A stretch of 64,000 nt of DNA from Nocardioides donggukensis (GTDB lineage Bacteria; Actinomycetota; Actinomycetes; Propionibacteriales; Nocardioidaceae), in NCBI RefSeq assembly GCF_014842875.1, contig NZ_JACYXZ010000002.1, forward strand, positions 744,001 to 808,000. Direction: 5' to 3'. Position numbers and translations under genes: made by a program. Shown here piece after piece: positions 26,886 through 34,392 of the stretch (its first letter is position 1; every line of letters begins with the position of its first letter). The notes below the pieces were generated by a model. It had not been told where the DNA came from and did not search any database. It saw only the letters and a program-made list of their open reading frames with translations.

Positions 26886-26904
26886 TTTGTGGGAACCCTA
26901 CAAA
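26886..26904. promoter_or_regulatory. candidate FasR operator upstream of fabD
   Basis: Near-palindrome TTTGTGGGAACCCTACAAA, with seven of nine base pairs matched, in the 92-bp gap between fasR and fabD. It is AT-rich at its ends, unlike its surroundings, and placed where the operon's activator should bind. The assignment to FasR is inferred from position only. Confidence 0.45.
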
Positions 26905-26971
26905 GAACCGGGCGGCTATTTCGTGGGCGCGGCAGGCGCACCCCCTGGCCCGGGCACGGCACAGTAGGGGT

Positions 26972-27958
26972 GTGCTCGTCATCGTCGCCCCCGGACAAGG
27001 TGCCCAGACTCCCGGATTCCTCGAGCCCTGGCTCGAGGATCCCCAGCTGGCCGCCCAGCTCGCCACGCTGTCCGCCGAGTCCGGCCTCGACCTCGCCGCT
27101 CACGGCACGACCTCGGACGCCGACACGATCCGCGACACCAGCATCGCCCAGCCCCTGCTGGTCGCCTCCGCCCTGGTCGCGGCCCGGGCGCTCCTGCCCG
27201 TCGACGCCGACCCCGCCGGTGGGTCGGGCGGCGCCTCCGCCGTCTCCGGGCACAGCGTCGGGGAGCTGGCCGCCGCGGCGATCGCCGGGGCGCTCACCGC
27301 GGAGCAGGCGATCGTGCTGGTCCGCGAGCGCGGCCGGGCGATGGCCGAGGCGGCCGCCCGCACCCCGACCAGCATGACCGCGGTCCTCGGCGGCGACCGG
27401 GACGAGGTCCTGGCCTCGCTCGCCGAGCACGGCCTCACCGCCGCCAACGACAACGGGCCGGGACAGGTCGTCGCCGCCGGCACGGTCGAGCAGCTGGAGG
27501 CCTTCGCGGCCGCTCCCCCGGCCCGGGCCCGCCTGATGCCGCTCTCGGTCGCCGGCGCCTTCCACACCGAGCACATGGCTCCGGCCGTCGACCACCTCTC
27601 CTCGCTCGCGGCGAGCTCCTCGACCGGGTCGCCCCACACCCCGGTGATCTCCAACGCCGACGGCGAGCTGGTCCGGGACGGCCGCGAGGTGCTGGACCGG
27701 ATCGTCGCCCAGATCAGCCGCCCGGTCCGGTGGGACCTGTGCATGGCCACCATGCTCGAGCTCGGCGTGACCGGACTGCTCGAGCTGCCCCCCGCCGGCA
27801 CCCTGACCGGGATCGCCCGGCGCGCGATGAAGGGCGTGGAGACGTTCGCGCTCAAGACCCCCGACCAGCTCGATGACGCCCGCGCGTTCGTCGAGCGGCA
27901 CGGGTCCCCGCAGGACTCCGCCACTTCCGGCCCGTCGAACCCCGAGGGAACAGCATGA
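26972..27958 (+). CDS. fabD: malonyl-CoA:ACP transacylase
   Basis: 328 residues from GTG 26972 (VLVIVAPGQGAQTPGFLEPW). Loads malonate from CoA onto acyl carrier protein for FAS II. Motifs: APGQGAQ near the N-terminus, SGHSVGELAAAAIAG with the active-site Ser (about 90), VRERGRAM with the substrate-binding Arg, and GAFHTEHM with the catalytic His. TAGGGG lies immediately before the start codon; spacing is too short for a normal ribosome site, so the start may be read inefficiently. The stop overlaps fabH (ATGA). Confidence 0.95.
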   Translation: MLVIVAPGQGAQTPGFLEPWLEDPQLAAQLATLSAESGLDLAAHGTTSDADTIRDTSIAQPLLVASALVAARALLPVDADPAGGSGGASAVSGHSVGELAAAAIAGALTAEQAIVLVRERGRAMAEAAARTPTSMTAVLGGDRDEVLASLAEHGLTAANDNGPGQVVAAGTVEQLEAFAAAPPARARLMPLSVAGAFHTEHMAPAVDHLSSLAASSSTGSPHTPVISNADGELVRDGREVLDRIVAQISRPVRWDLCMATMLELGVTGLLELPPAGTLTGIARRAMKGVETFALKTPDQLDDARAFVERHGSPQDSATSGPSNPEGTA

Positions 27959-28959
27959 GCACCCCCATCCAGGCCACCACCGGCCCCGCCCACACCGCGG
28001 TGCTCGGCCTCGGCGCCTACCGGCCCAGCCGGCTGGTCTCCAACCACGACATCGTGGACCGGATCGACTCCAGCGACGAGTGGATCCAGCAGCGCTCCGG
28101 CATCAAGACCCGACGCTTCGCCGAGCCCCACGAGACCGTGCAGATGATGTCGGTCGAGTCCTCGCGGATCGCCCTCGAGCGCGCCGGCATCGCCCCCGAG
28201 CAGATCGACTGCGTGATCGTGGCCACCGTGAGCCACATGCTGCAGACCCCCGCCGTCGCCACCGCGGTCGCGCACGAGCTCGGGACGAACCAGGCCGCGG
28301 CGTTCGACATCTCCGCCGCCTGCGCCGGCTTCTGCCACGGGGTGGCGATGGCCTCCGACATGGTCCGGGCCGGGTCGGCCGGGCACGTCCTGGTCGTCGG
28401 CGTCGAGCGGCTCTCCGACATCACCGACCCCTACGACCGGGGCACGGCGTTCATCTTCGCCGACGGCGCCGGCGCCGTCGTGGTCGGACCGGCCGAGACC
28501 CCCGGCATCGGGCCGGTCGTGTGGGGCTCGGACGGCGAGCAGTTCGACCTGATCCGGCAGCGCGAGGACTGGCGCGACGTCATCGAGTCCGACGCGCCGA
28601 CCATGCCGCACCTGGTGATGCAGGGGAACGCGGTCTTCCGGTGGGCGTCGTACGCCATGGCCAAGGTCGCCCAGCAGGCCCTCGAGGTCGCCGGCATCAC
28701 CGTCGAGGACCTGGACGTCTTCGTCCCGCACCAGGCGAACATGCGGATCATCGACGCGATGGCCCGCTCGATGAAGCTGCCCTCGCACGTGGCGATCGCG
28801 CGCGACGTCGCCGACCAGGGCAACACCTCCGCGGCCTCGATCCCCCTTGCCCTCGACCGCATGATCGCGGAGGGTGAGGCCAAGAGCGGTGACACGGCCC
28901 TGCTGATCGCCTTCGGCGCCGGCCTGGCCTACGCCGCGCAGGTCGTCACCGTCCCGTAG
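27955..28959 (+). CDS. fabH: beta-ketoacyl-ACP synthase III
   Basis: 334 residues. Condenses an acyl-CoA primer with malonyl-ACP to start fatty acid chains; actinobacterial forms often use branched primers. Catalytic triad: Cys in DISAACAGFCHG (about 122), His in FVPHQANMRI and Asn in QGNTSAASIP. The start overlaps the fabD stop by four bases, so the two are translationally coupled. Followed by acpP after 59 bp. Confidence 0.96.
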   Translation: MSTPIQATTGPAHTAVLGLGAYRPSRLVSNHDIVDRIDSSDEWIQQRSGIKTRRFAEPHETVQMMSVESSRIALERAGIAPEQIDCVIVATVSHMLQTPAVATAVAHELGTNQAAAFDISAACAGFCHGVAMASDMVRAGSAGHVLVVGVERLSDITDPYDRGTAFIFADGAGAVVVGPAETPGIGPVVWGSDGEQFDLIRQREDWRDVIESDAPTMPHLVMQGNAVFRWASYAMAKVAQQALEVAGITVEDLDVFVPHQANMRIIDAMARSMKLPSHVAIARDVADQGNTSAASIPLALDRMIAEGEAKSGDTALLIAFGAGLAYAAQVVTVP

Positions 28960-29018
28960 CCGGACCGCAGCACCCACAGAGTTCAGCTCGACCCAACCCA
29001 CAAGGAGAACACCGAGAG

Positions 29019-29264
29019 ATGGCCACCACCGAAGAGATCCGCACCGACCTCGCCGAGATCGTCAACGAGGTCGCCGGCATCCCCGCCGAGGACGTCCAGA
29101 TGGACAAGTCGTTCGTCGACGACCTCGACGTCGACTCGCTGTCCATGGTCGAGGTCGTCGTGGCCGCCGAGGAGAAGTTCGGCGTCTCGATCCCCGACGA
29201 CGAGGTGAAGAACCTCAAGACGGTCGGGGACGCGGTCACGTTCATCGAGCGCGCCTCCAGCTGA
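29019..29264 (+). CDS. acpP: acyl carrier protein
   Basis: 81 residues, small and acidic, as expected. The phosphopantetheine attachment Ser lies in VDDLDVDSLSMVEVVVAAEEKFGVSIP-type context (DSLSMVE, Ser near residue 42). It carries growing acyl chains between FAS II enzymes. Start ATG 29019 follows AAGGAGA. Codon use is notably biased to GAG, GTC and AAG, consistent with high expression. Confidence 0.97.
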   Translation: MATTEEIRTDLAEIVNEVAGIPAEDVQMDKSFVDDLDVDSLSMVEVVVAAEEKFGVSIPDDEVKNLKTVGDAVTFIERASS

Positions 29265-29287
29265 CCCACCACCCGCGAAGGAATCCC

Positions 29288-30529
29288 ATGTCTCACACCA
29301 GCGTCGTCGTCACCGGACTCGGGACGACCTCCCCTGTCGGAGGCGACGTACCCACCACGTGGGCCGCCCTGCTGGACGGCCGTTCCGGCGTCGCCCCGCT
29401 CGAGCACGAGTGGGCCGAGCAGCTCGGCACCCGGATCGCCGGCGAGGTCGCCGTCGAGCCCGGTGACGTCCTGGACCGGGTCAAGGCCCGGCGCCTGGAC
29501 CGGTCCGGCCAGCTGGCGATGGTGGCGGCGCTGGAGGCGTGGGCCGACGCGGGTCTGAACGCGGACGACGCCGACGTCGATCCCGAGCGCCTCGCCGTGG
29601 CGATGGCCTCGGGCATCGGCGGCGTCACCACGCTGCTGTCGAACTACGACAGCCTCAAGGAGAAGGGGCCGCGGCGGGTCTCCCCCCTCGCGATCCCGAT
29701 GCTGATGCCCAACGGGCCGGCCGCGGCGATCGGGCTGGCGCTGGGCGCCAAGGCCGGCGTGCACACCCCGGTGTCGGCGTGCGCCTCCGGCAACGAGTCG
29801 ATCTCGCTCGGCATCGACATGATCCGGCTCGGCCGGGCGGACGTGGTCGTCGTCGGCGGCACCGAGGCCGCGGTGCACCCGCTGCCGATCGCCGCCTTCG
29901 GGCAGATGATGGCGCTCTCCAAGCGCAACGACGAGCCCGAGCGTGCCTCCCGCCCCTGGGACAAGGGCCGCGACGGCTTCGTCCTCGGTGAGGGTGCCGC
30001 CGTGCTGGTCCTCGAGTCCGCCGAGCACGCCGCAGCCCGCGGCGCGCGGGTGTACGCCGAGGCCGCCGGTGCCGGCATCACCGCCGACTCCCACGACATC
30101 GCCCAGCCCGACCCGGCCGGCCTGGGGGCCACCCGGGCGATGAGGATGGCGCTGCGCGAGTCCGGTCTCGAGGCCGGCGACATCGTGCACGTGAACGCGC
30201 ACGCCACCTCGACCCCGCAGGGCGACCTGGCCGAGGCCGGGGCGATCCGCAACGCGCTCGGCGCCGCCGCGGACCGGGTGATCCTCACCTCGACCAAGTC
30301 GATGACCGGGCACCTGCTCGGCGCCGCCGGCGCGCTGGAGTCCCTGGCCACCGTGCTCGCCCTGCACCACCGGGTGGTGCCGCCGACCATCAACCTCGAG
30401 GACCCCGAGGACATCGGCTTCGAGGTCCCCGAGAAGTCCCGCGAGCTGCCCGCCGGCGACCTGGCCGCGCTGAACAACTCGTTCGGCTTCGGCGGTCACA
30501 ACGTGGCCCTCGCGTTCCGGACCGTCTGA
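29288..30529 (+). CDS. fabF: beta-ketoacyl-ACP synthase II
   Basis: 413 residues. Elongating condensing enzyme of FAS II. Active site Cys in PVSACASGNES (about 165), and the two His in VNAHATSTPQGD and KSMTGHLLGAAGALE; C-terminal GFGGHN. Preceded by GAAGGAA and 23 bp after acpP, completing fabD-fabH-acpP-fabF. The reductases fabG and fabI and the dehydratase are not in this cluster, as in Streptomyces. The transcript probably ends before the 51-bp palindromic array. Confidence 0.96.
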   Translation: MSHTSVVVTGLGTTSPVGGDVPTTWAALLDGRSGVAPLEHEWAEQLGTRIAGEVAVEPGDVLDRVKARRLDRSGQLAMVAALEAWADAGLNADDADVDPERLAVAMASGIGGVTTLLSNYDSLKEKGPRRVSPLAIPMLMPNGPAAAIGLALGAKAGVHTPVSACASGNESISLGIDMIRLGRADVVVVGGTEAAVHPLPIAAFGQMMALSKRNDEPERASRPWDKGRDGFVLGEGAAVLVLESAEHAAARGARVYAEAAGAGITADSHDIAQPDPAGLGATRAMRMALRESGLEAGDIVHVNAHATSTPQGDLAEAGAIRNALGAAADRVILTSTKSMTGHLLGAAGALESLATVLALHHRVVPPTINLEDPEDIGFEVPEKSRELPAGDLAALNNSFGFGGHNVALAFRTV

Positions 30530-30575
30530 CCCCGGCCCCACGGCGTACCCGCGGCTCGTCCGCGGTGACCAAAGA

Positions 30576-30742
30576 GCCGCAATTGCGGCCGTTTGACATG
30601 ATCTCGCGCTGATTCACTGTCGAACGGCCGCAATTGCGGCTCTTCGGCGCGTTCCGGGAGAGCCGATGTGTCACAACGGCGCAATTGCGGCCGTTGGACA
30701 TGTTCTCGGGCCGAATCTCTGTCACAGGGCCGCAATTGCGGC
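30576..30742. repeat. four-copy palindromic array with exact 51-bp period
   Basis: The 14-bp palindrome GCCGCAATTGCGGC begins at 30576, 30627 and 30729; a copy with a one-base change begins at 30678 (core GCAATTGC 30681-30688). All starts are 51 bp apart. The sequences between copies 1-2 and 3-4 resemble each other (TTGACATGATCTCGCGCTGA against TTGGACATGTTCTCGGGCCG), and those after copies 2 and 4 also do, giving a 102-bp higher-order unit. The array fills the gap between the convergent fabF and sucrase/ferredoxin-like genes. Confidence 0.9.
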
Positions 30743-30755
30743 CGTACGGCGCGGG

Positions 30756-31658
30756 TCAGGCGAGCCGACGGATGCCCAGCACCTGATGGTCCGGAGCGGT
30801 GTTCTCCCGCTGGGCGCCGCAGGTGAGCAGGTGCTCGCCGGAGCCGGGGACGGTGCGGATCCGGACCTCCCAGCGTCCGTCGGGGGCCTCGAAGTCGGCC
30901 ACCAGGTCGGCACCGGTACGACGGCGGGTGAGCGGCCGCACGGCCCCCGACCGGGTCTCGCCGAGCTCCCGCCGCAGCGCGATCTCGGCCGCCTGCACGG
31001 CCATGGGGATGCCGGACCGGCCGCGGAGGTGGTCCAGGTCGAGCTCCCCGGCGAGAGTGGCGTCCGCCAGTGACGGGGCCTGCTGGGGGTCGATCCGCCC
31101 GTAGTAGAGCCCGTCCGGGAGCACCAGCAGGTTGGCGGCGAACCGGTCGCCGCCGATGTGCGAGCACTCCCAGGTCTCCTCGGGGTGCGACTCGCACAGG
31201 GCCGCGGCGACCGGTCGGCCGCGCTCGGCGCAGCACACGTCGTGCCGGCCGTGCGTGCACACGCACAGCAGCGGGCCGTCGGCGGGCTCCAGCCCGGGCG
31301 ACCTGCCGGCGCCGAGGGCGGCCAGGTCCAGGTCGAGCAGGCCCTCGGGCTCGGGGAGCAACGCCGTCTCCAGCCAGGGCGAGACCGGGTCGGCGTACGC
31401 GGCGAAGACGCGGCACCCGTCCACCGCCGCCCCGCGCCGGGCGTGACGCCGGATCAGCAGGACCCGGACGCCGGCGGCCCGCGCGGCCCGGGTCAGCCCG
31501 GAGCGCACCCGCTCGGGCAGCCGGCTGTCCCGGAGCGCGTCGACGCCCCAGGGGCCGGGATTCTCGACCAGGAGGAACGCCCGGACGGTGGAGGCGGTGC
31601 CCGTGAGCGGCTCGTCGCGGTCGAGGCTGGCGCCCGCGCACCGGAACGCTGCGCTCAC
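30756..31658 (-). CDS. sucrase/ferredoxin-like (thioredoxin-fold) protein
   Basis: 300 residues from GTG 31658, overlapping the cupin gene stop (GTGA). The family is named for similarity to 2Fe-2S thioredoxin-like ferredoxins. Visible motifs are CAGASLDRDEPLTGTAS near the N-terminus, the Cys-rich LLCVCTHGRHDVCCAERGRPVA (about 165-185) and WECSHIGGDRFAANLLVLPDGLYYG (about 200-225), which may ligand an Fe-S cluster. A C-terminal domain of about 60 residues follows. No enzyme activity is established; an electron-transfer role for the neighbouring oxygenase is an inference. Confidence 0.8.
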   Translation of the reverse strand: MSAAFRCAGASLDRDEPLTGTASTVRAFLLVENPGPWGVDALRDSRLPERVRSGLTRAARAAGVRVLLIRRHARRGAAVDGCRVFAAYADPVSPWLETALLPEPEGLLDLDLAALGAGRSPGLEPADGPLLCVCTHGRHDVCCAERGRPVAAALCESHPEETWECSHIGGDRFAANLLVLPDGLYYGRIDPQQAPSLADATLAGELDLDHLRGRSGIPMAVQAAEIALRRELGETRSGAVRPLTRRRTGADLVADFEAPDGRWEVRIRTVPGSGEHLLTCGAQRENTAPDHQVLGIRRLA

Positions 31659-32776
31659 CCGACCACCTCGAGCAGCCCCTCGCGCACGAGGCGGCGGCAC
31701 AGCACGAGCCGGCTCTGCTCGTCCAGCGGCAGGTCTCCGGGGCGCAGCGTCGGGTCGGCGCGCACCCGCTCCAGGGCGGGGCGGAGCCAGCCGGGTACGG
31801 CGAGCTGGCGGTCGCCGAGCAGCACCCGCACCCGGTCCCCGTCGTCCACGAGGACGCAGGGATGCCCGGGCCGACGGCGCAGCAGGCTGTCGTCGCTCAG
31901 GGTCCGCACGGCGAGGACGTCCTTCAGCCCGCCCCGCTGCCGGGTCGGCCGCTCGGTGAGGAACCGCTCGCTCTCGGCCCGGGCCGCGGCGGGTACGTCG
32001 ACGGCCCGGACGGCGTCGGCGAGCGCCTGCAGGCGGTCGGCCAGGCCCTCGGTGAGCAGGTCGGGTTCGTCGGGGTAGCCGGCCGGCAGGTGCCCGTCGT
32101 CAACGGCGTCGACGACCTGGCGGAGGGTGCGCTGCACCAGACCCTTCCAGGTGCGCTGGTTGATGCCGATGGTGACGTGCAGCGACGCCGTGTCCTGCGT
32201 CCGGGCGGCGTGCGGCGTGCCGGTCGGCAGGTACATGCTCAGCCCGGGCTCGAGCAGCACGCTCTCCGCGCCGTCCTCGCCGTGCACCTCCCACAGCTTC
32301 GTGCCGTGGGTCTGGAAGACGAACACGTCGTGGCCGTCGGAGTGCACCGCGAAGCCCTGCGACCCGGGCGGGGTGAGGTAGGCGTTGGCCTGGCACGGGT
32401 GTCCGAGCTCGGCCTCCAGCTCCGCGACCAGGTCGGTCAGGGGCTGCCAGTACCGGTGCAGCCCCTGGAGCACGATCGTGCCGCCCTGCTCGAAGAGCTC
32501 CAGGGCCCGGCGGGCGTCGACGAGACCGGTCAGCGGCCGGCCGGCGAGGGTGGCGCCGCGACGGGTGTAGGCGGACTCCGCGAGCACCGAGCCGTCCCTG
32601 GCCACCCGGATCGCGGGGGTGCGCAGCGCGGTCGAGGTGAGCAGGTGGTCGACGTCGTCGAGCGAGAGCAGCGCCGTGAGCCGCGACGGGTCCGTGCGGT
32701 GCTGGTGCACGCGTGACGCCCAGACCTTCGTCACGAAGGTCTGGGCGTCACCGCTGAGCAGGTCGAGAGCGGTCAG
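31655..32776 (-). CDS. JmjC/cupin-4 Fe(II) oxygenase with probable CTG start
   Basis: 373 residues if read from CTG 32776 (TALDLLSGDAQTFVTKVWAS after the initiator). The family's opening xALDLLxGDxxxF is upstream of the first conventional codon (GTG 32734), and GGAG lies seven bases before the CTG, which overlaps the previous stop as CTGA. The JmjC core has HSDGHDVFVFQTHGTKLWEV with the HxD iron ligands, the LEPGLSMYLPTGTPHAART second His region, and TIGINQRTW. Related enzymes (ribosomal oxygenases, YcfD) hydroxylate Arg or His in proteins using 2-oxoglutarate. A winged-helix-like C-terminal part follows. Confidence 0.82.
   Translation of the reverse strand: MTALDLLSGDAQTFVTKVWASRVHQHRTDPSRLTALLSLDDVDHLLTSTALRTPAIRVARDGSVLAESAYTRRGATLAGRPLTGLVDARRALELFEQGGTIVLQGLHRYWQPLTDLVAELEAELGHPCQANAYLTPPGSQGFAVHSDGHDVFVFQTHGTKLWEVHGEDGAESVLLEPGLSMYLPTGTPHAARTQDTASLHVTIGINQRTWKGLVQRTLRQVVDAVDDGHLPAGYPDEPDLLTEGLADRLQALADAVRAVDVPAAARAESERFLTERPTRQRGGLKDVLAVRTLSDDSLLRRRPGHPCVLVDDGDRVRVLLGDRQLAVPGWLRPALERVRADPTLRPGDLPLDEQSRLVLCRRLVREGLLEVVG
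32713..32751. repeat. 39-nt perfect palindrome inside the start of the oxygenase gene
   Basis: Arms GTGACGCCCAGACCTTCGT (32713-32731) and its exact complement (32733-32751) around a single base. In the mRNA this is an 18-bp stem with loop UGA, about 25 nt after the CTG start. It encodes part of GDAQTFVTKVWAS. No T-tract follows. Confidence 0.9.
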
Positions 32777-33108
32777 CGTGCCGCTCCGTCGGTGCCGTCG
32801 GCGTCCGCGTCACTGGCGTCCGCGTCCGCGTCGCTGGCGTCGGCATCCGCGTCACTGGCATCGGCATCCGCGTCACTGGCGTCGGCATCCGCGTCACTGG
32901 CGTCGGCGTCCGCGTCGCTGGCGTCGGCGTCCGCGTCGCTGGCGTCGCTGTCGGTGGTGTCGCCGTCCGCCACGTCGGTGGCGTCCCCGTCGGTGCCGTC
33001 CGCGTCGGTGCCGTCCGCGTCCGTGGAGTCGACCGGCCCGGGGCCGCCGGCCCCGGCGGTGGTGGTCATATCGTCGTCGCTCAGCGGTGAGTCGGGCGTG
33101 TTGGTCAT
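32773..33108 (-). CDS. acidic heptad-repeat peptide (SDADADA repeats)
   Basis: 111 residues; ATG 33108 follows a strong GGAGG site, so it is very likely translated. Residues 1-27 form a non-repetitive leader-like region (TPDSPLSDDDM, then a Gly/Pro stretch). Next comes a TDADGTDADGTDGDATD segment resembling Ca-binding Asp repeats, then SDA, six perfect SDADADA units and one SDADADG, ending TDGAAR. No signal peptide or membrane segment. The stop overlaps the CTG start of the oxygenase. It may be a disordered acidic protein, or a substrate modified by that oxygenase (inference). Confidence 0.75.
   Translation of the reverse strand: MTNTPDSPLSDDDMTTTAGAGGPGPVDSTDADGTDADGTDGDATDVADGDTTDSDASDADADASDADADASDADADASDADADASDADADASDADADASDADADGTDGAAR
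32797..32948. repeat. 21-bp tandem repeats encoding the SDADADA heptads
   Basis: Seven CTGG-containing units at exact 21-bp spacing (CTGG at 32813 through 32939). Copies differ mainly at third codon positions (GCGTC/GCATC, TCACTGG/TCGCTGG), so the repeat has been kept at protein level while DNA drifted. Confidence 0.9.
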
Positions 33109-33189
33109 CGAGGCCTCCTGTGCGGCACGGCGGACCCTCCGCCGTCGTCCTCAGACCGTACCCAGCGGGTCAACGCGCAAGCACCCCGC

Positions 33190-33195
33190 TAGCCT
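33190..33195 (+). promoter_or_regulatory. -10-like hexamer TAGCCT before the crotonase gene
   Basis: TAGCCT, then CGCTCGC, then ATG 33203. No ribosome site is present, so translation is probably from a leaderless mRNA. Confidence 0.4.
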
Positions 33196-33202
33196 CGCTC
33201 GC

Positions 33203-34102
33203 ATGCGCTCCGAGACCCCCAGCCCGCAGAGGCCCGACTACCAGACCATCCGCTACGAGGTCGCCGACGGCATCCTCACCCTGACCCTGGACCGACCGGA
33301 TGCCCTGAACGCGTTCACCGTCGAGATGGCCGACGAGCTCGAGGACGCGTTCGAGCGGGCCAGCCTGGAGGACGAGGTCCGGGCGATCGTCGTCACCGGC
33401 GCCGGGCGCGCGTTCTGCGCCGGGATGGACCTCTCGGCCGAGGGCAACGTCTTCGGTCTCGACGAGTCGCTCAACCCGACGATGGAGGACATGAGCGACC
33501 GGATCGACGATCCCGAGATCCACCGCGGGGTCCGCGACACCGGCGGACGGGTGACGCTGGCGATCTTCAACTGCCTCAAGCCGGTCATCGGCGCCGTGAA
33601 CGGTCCGGCGGTCGGGATCGGGGCGACGATGCTCTGCGCAATGGACGTGCGGATGGCCTCGGAGAAGGCCAGGGTGGGCTTCGTCTTCGGCCGGATCGGG
33701 ATCACCCCGGAGGCGGCCTCGACCTGGTTCCTGCCCCGGATCGTGGGCATCTCCCGGGCGCTCGAGTGGGTCTACTCGGCCGACGTCCTCACCGCGGACG
33801 AGGCACGGGAGGGCGGTTTCGTGCGCTCGGTCCACCCCGACGACGAGCTGCTGGACGAGGCCTACGCGCTGGCCAGGAAGTTCACCGCGAACCGCTCCCC
33901 CGTGGGTACGGCGCTCGCACGGCACATGATGTACCGCAACTCCGCGCAGCACCATCCGCTGGAGGCCCACCGGGTCGACTCGCTGGCGATGTTCTGGACC
34001 AGCGTCGGCGACGGCAAGGAGGGCGTGGCCGCCTTCCGGGACAAGCGCGACCCGGAGTTCACCGGCAAGGCCTCGGAGATGCCTCCGTTCTTTCCCTGGT
34101 AG
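33203..34102 (+). CDS. enoyl-CoA hydratase/isomerase family protein
   Basis: 299 residues from ATG 33203. Crotonase fold: LTLTLDRPDALNAFTVEM, the oxyanion-hole VVTGAGRAFCAGMDLS and FNCLKPVIGAVNGPAVGIGATMLCAMDVRMASEKARVGFVFGRIGITPEAASTWFLPRIVG, where the usual catalytic Glu position falls in the ITPEA segment. An insertion of about 30 residues around 85-110 (NPTMEDMSDRIDDPEIHRG) is longer than in standard short-chain hydratases. Likely part of fatty acid or side-chain degradation; the exact acyl substrate is unknown. Divergent from the repeat-peptide operon. Confidence 0.88.
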   Translation: MRSETPSPQRPDYQTIRYEVADGILTLTLDRPDALNAFTVEMADELEDAFERASLEDEVRAIVVTGAGRAFCAGMDLSAEGNVFGLDESLNPTMEDMSDRIDDPEIHRGVRDTGGRVTLAIFNCLKPVIGAVNGPAVGIGATMLCAMDVRMASEKARVGFVFGRIGITPEAASTWFLPRIVGISRALEWVYSADVLTADEAREGGFVRSVHPDDELLDEAYALARKFTANRSPVGTALARHMMYRNSAQHHPLEAHRVDSLAMFWTSVGDGKEGVAAFRDKRDPEFTGKASEMPPFFPW

Positions 34103-34152
34103 GTCTCACGGGGCGCGCGCCCACGCGCCTCCGACCGCGTCCGAGGCTCGGC

Positions 34153-34392
34153 CTAGCGGCGTTGGACGAGGCGACTCACCTCGCGCAGGGTCTCCACGAG
34201 GCCCCACGCAGCCAGCAGCAGGAGGAGTCCGGCCAGGCCCCACAGGAAGCGGCGATTGCCCAGTGGCTCGTCCGGCCCGGCCCACGACAGCGCCAGCACC
34301 GCGAGGCCCCCGAGCACGACGAGTCTCAGGATGCCGCGTGCCACGGCACCGCCCGGGGTGCTCGCCGCCCCCGGGGCAGGCATCGGGCTCAC
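34153..34392 (-). CDS. small two-helix membrane protein
   Basis: 79 residues from GTG 34392, which overlaps the DUF3145 stop codon (GTGA) and is therefore coupled to it. Two membrane helices at about 21-38 and 48-68, joined by the short GPDEPLGNRR loop, then a basic tail (LREVSRLVQRR). No known domain. The coupling to DUF3145 is the only functional hint. Confidence 0.65.
   Translation of the reverse strand: MSPMPAPGAASTPGGAVARGILRLVVLGGLAVLALSWAGPDEPLGNRRFLWGLAGLLLLLAAWGLVETLREVSRLVQRR

Noticed and set aside
30576-30742. CRISPR array
   Set aside because: The repeats are 14-bp palindromes with 37-bp spacers that resemble each other, and no cas gene is present in the window.
30496-31641. Arg-rich frame containing 17-residue repeats opposite and out of phase with neighbouring genes
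   Set aside because: The 17-residue periodicity is only the 51-bp DNA period translated; the frame is not that of the sucrase/ferredoxin-like protein.
32792-33202. N-terminal extension of the crotonase read through the repeat region (Ser/Ala-rich)
   Set aside because: It is the antisense of the SDADADA repeats. The crotonase has its own start with a promoter-like hexamer at 33190, and homologues begin near 33203.
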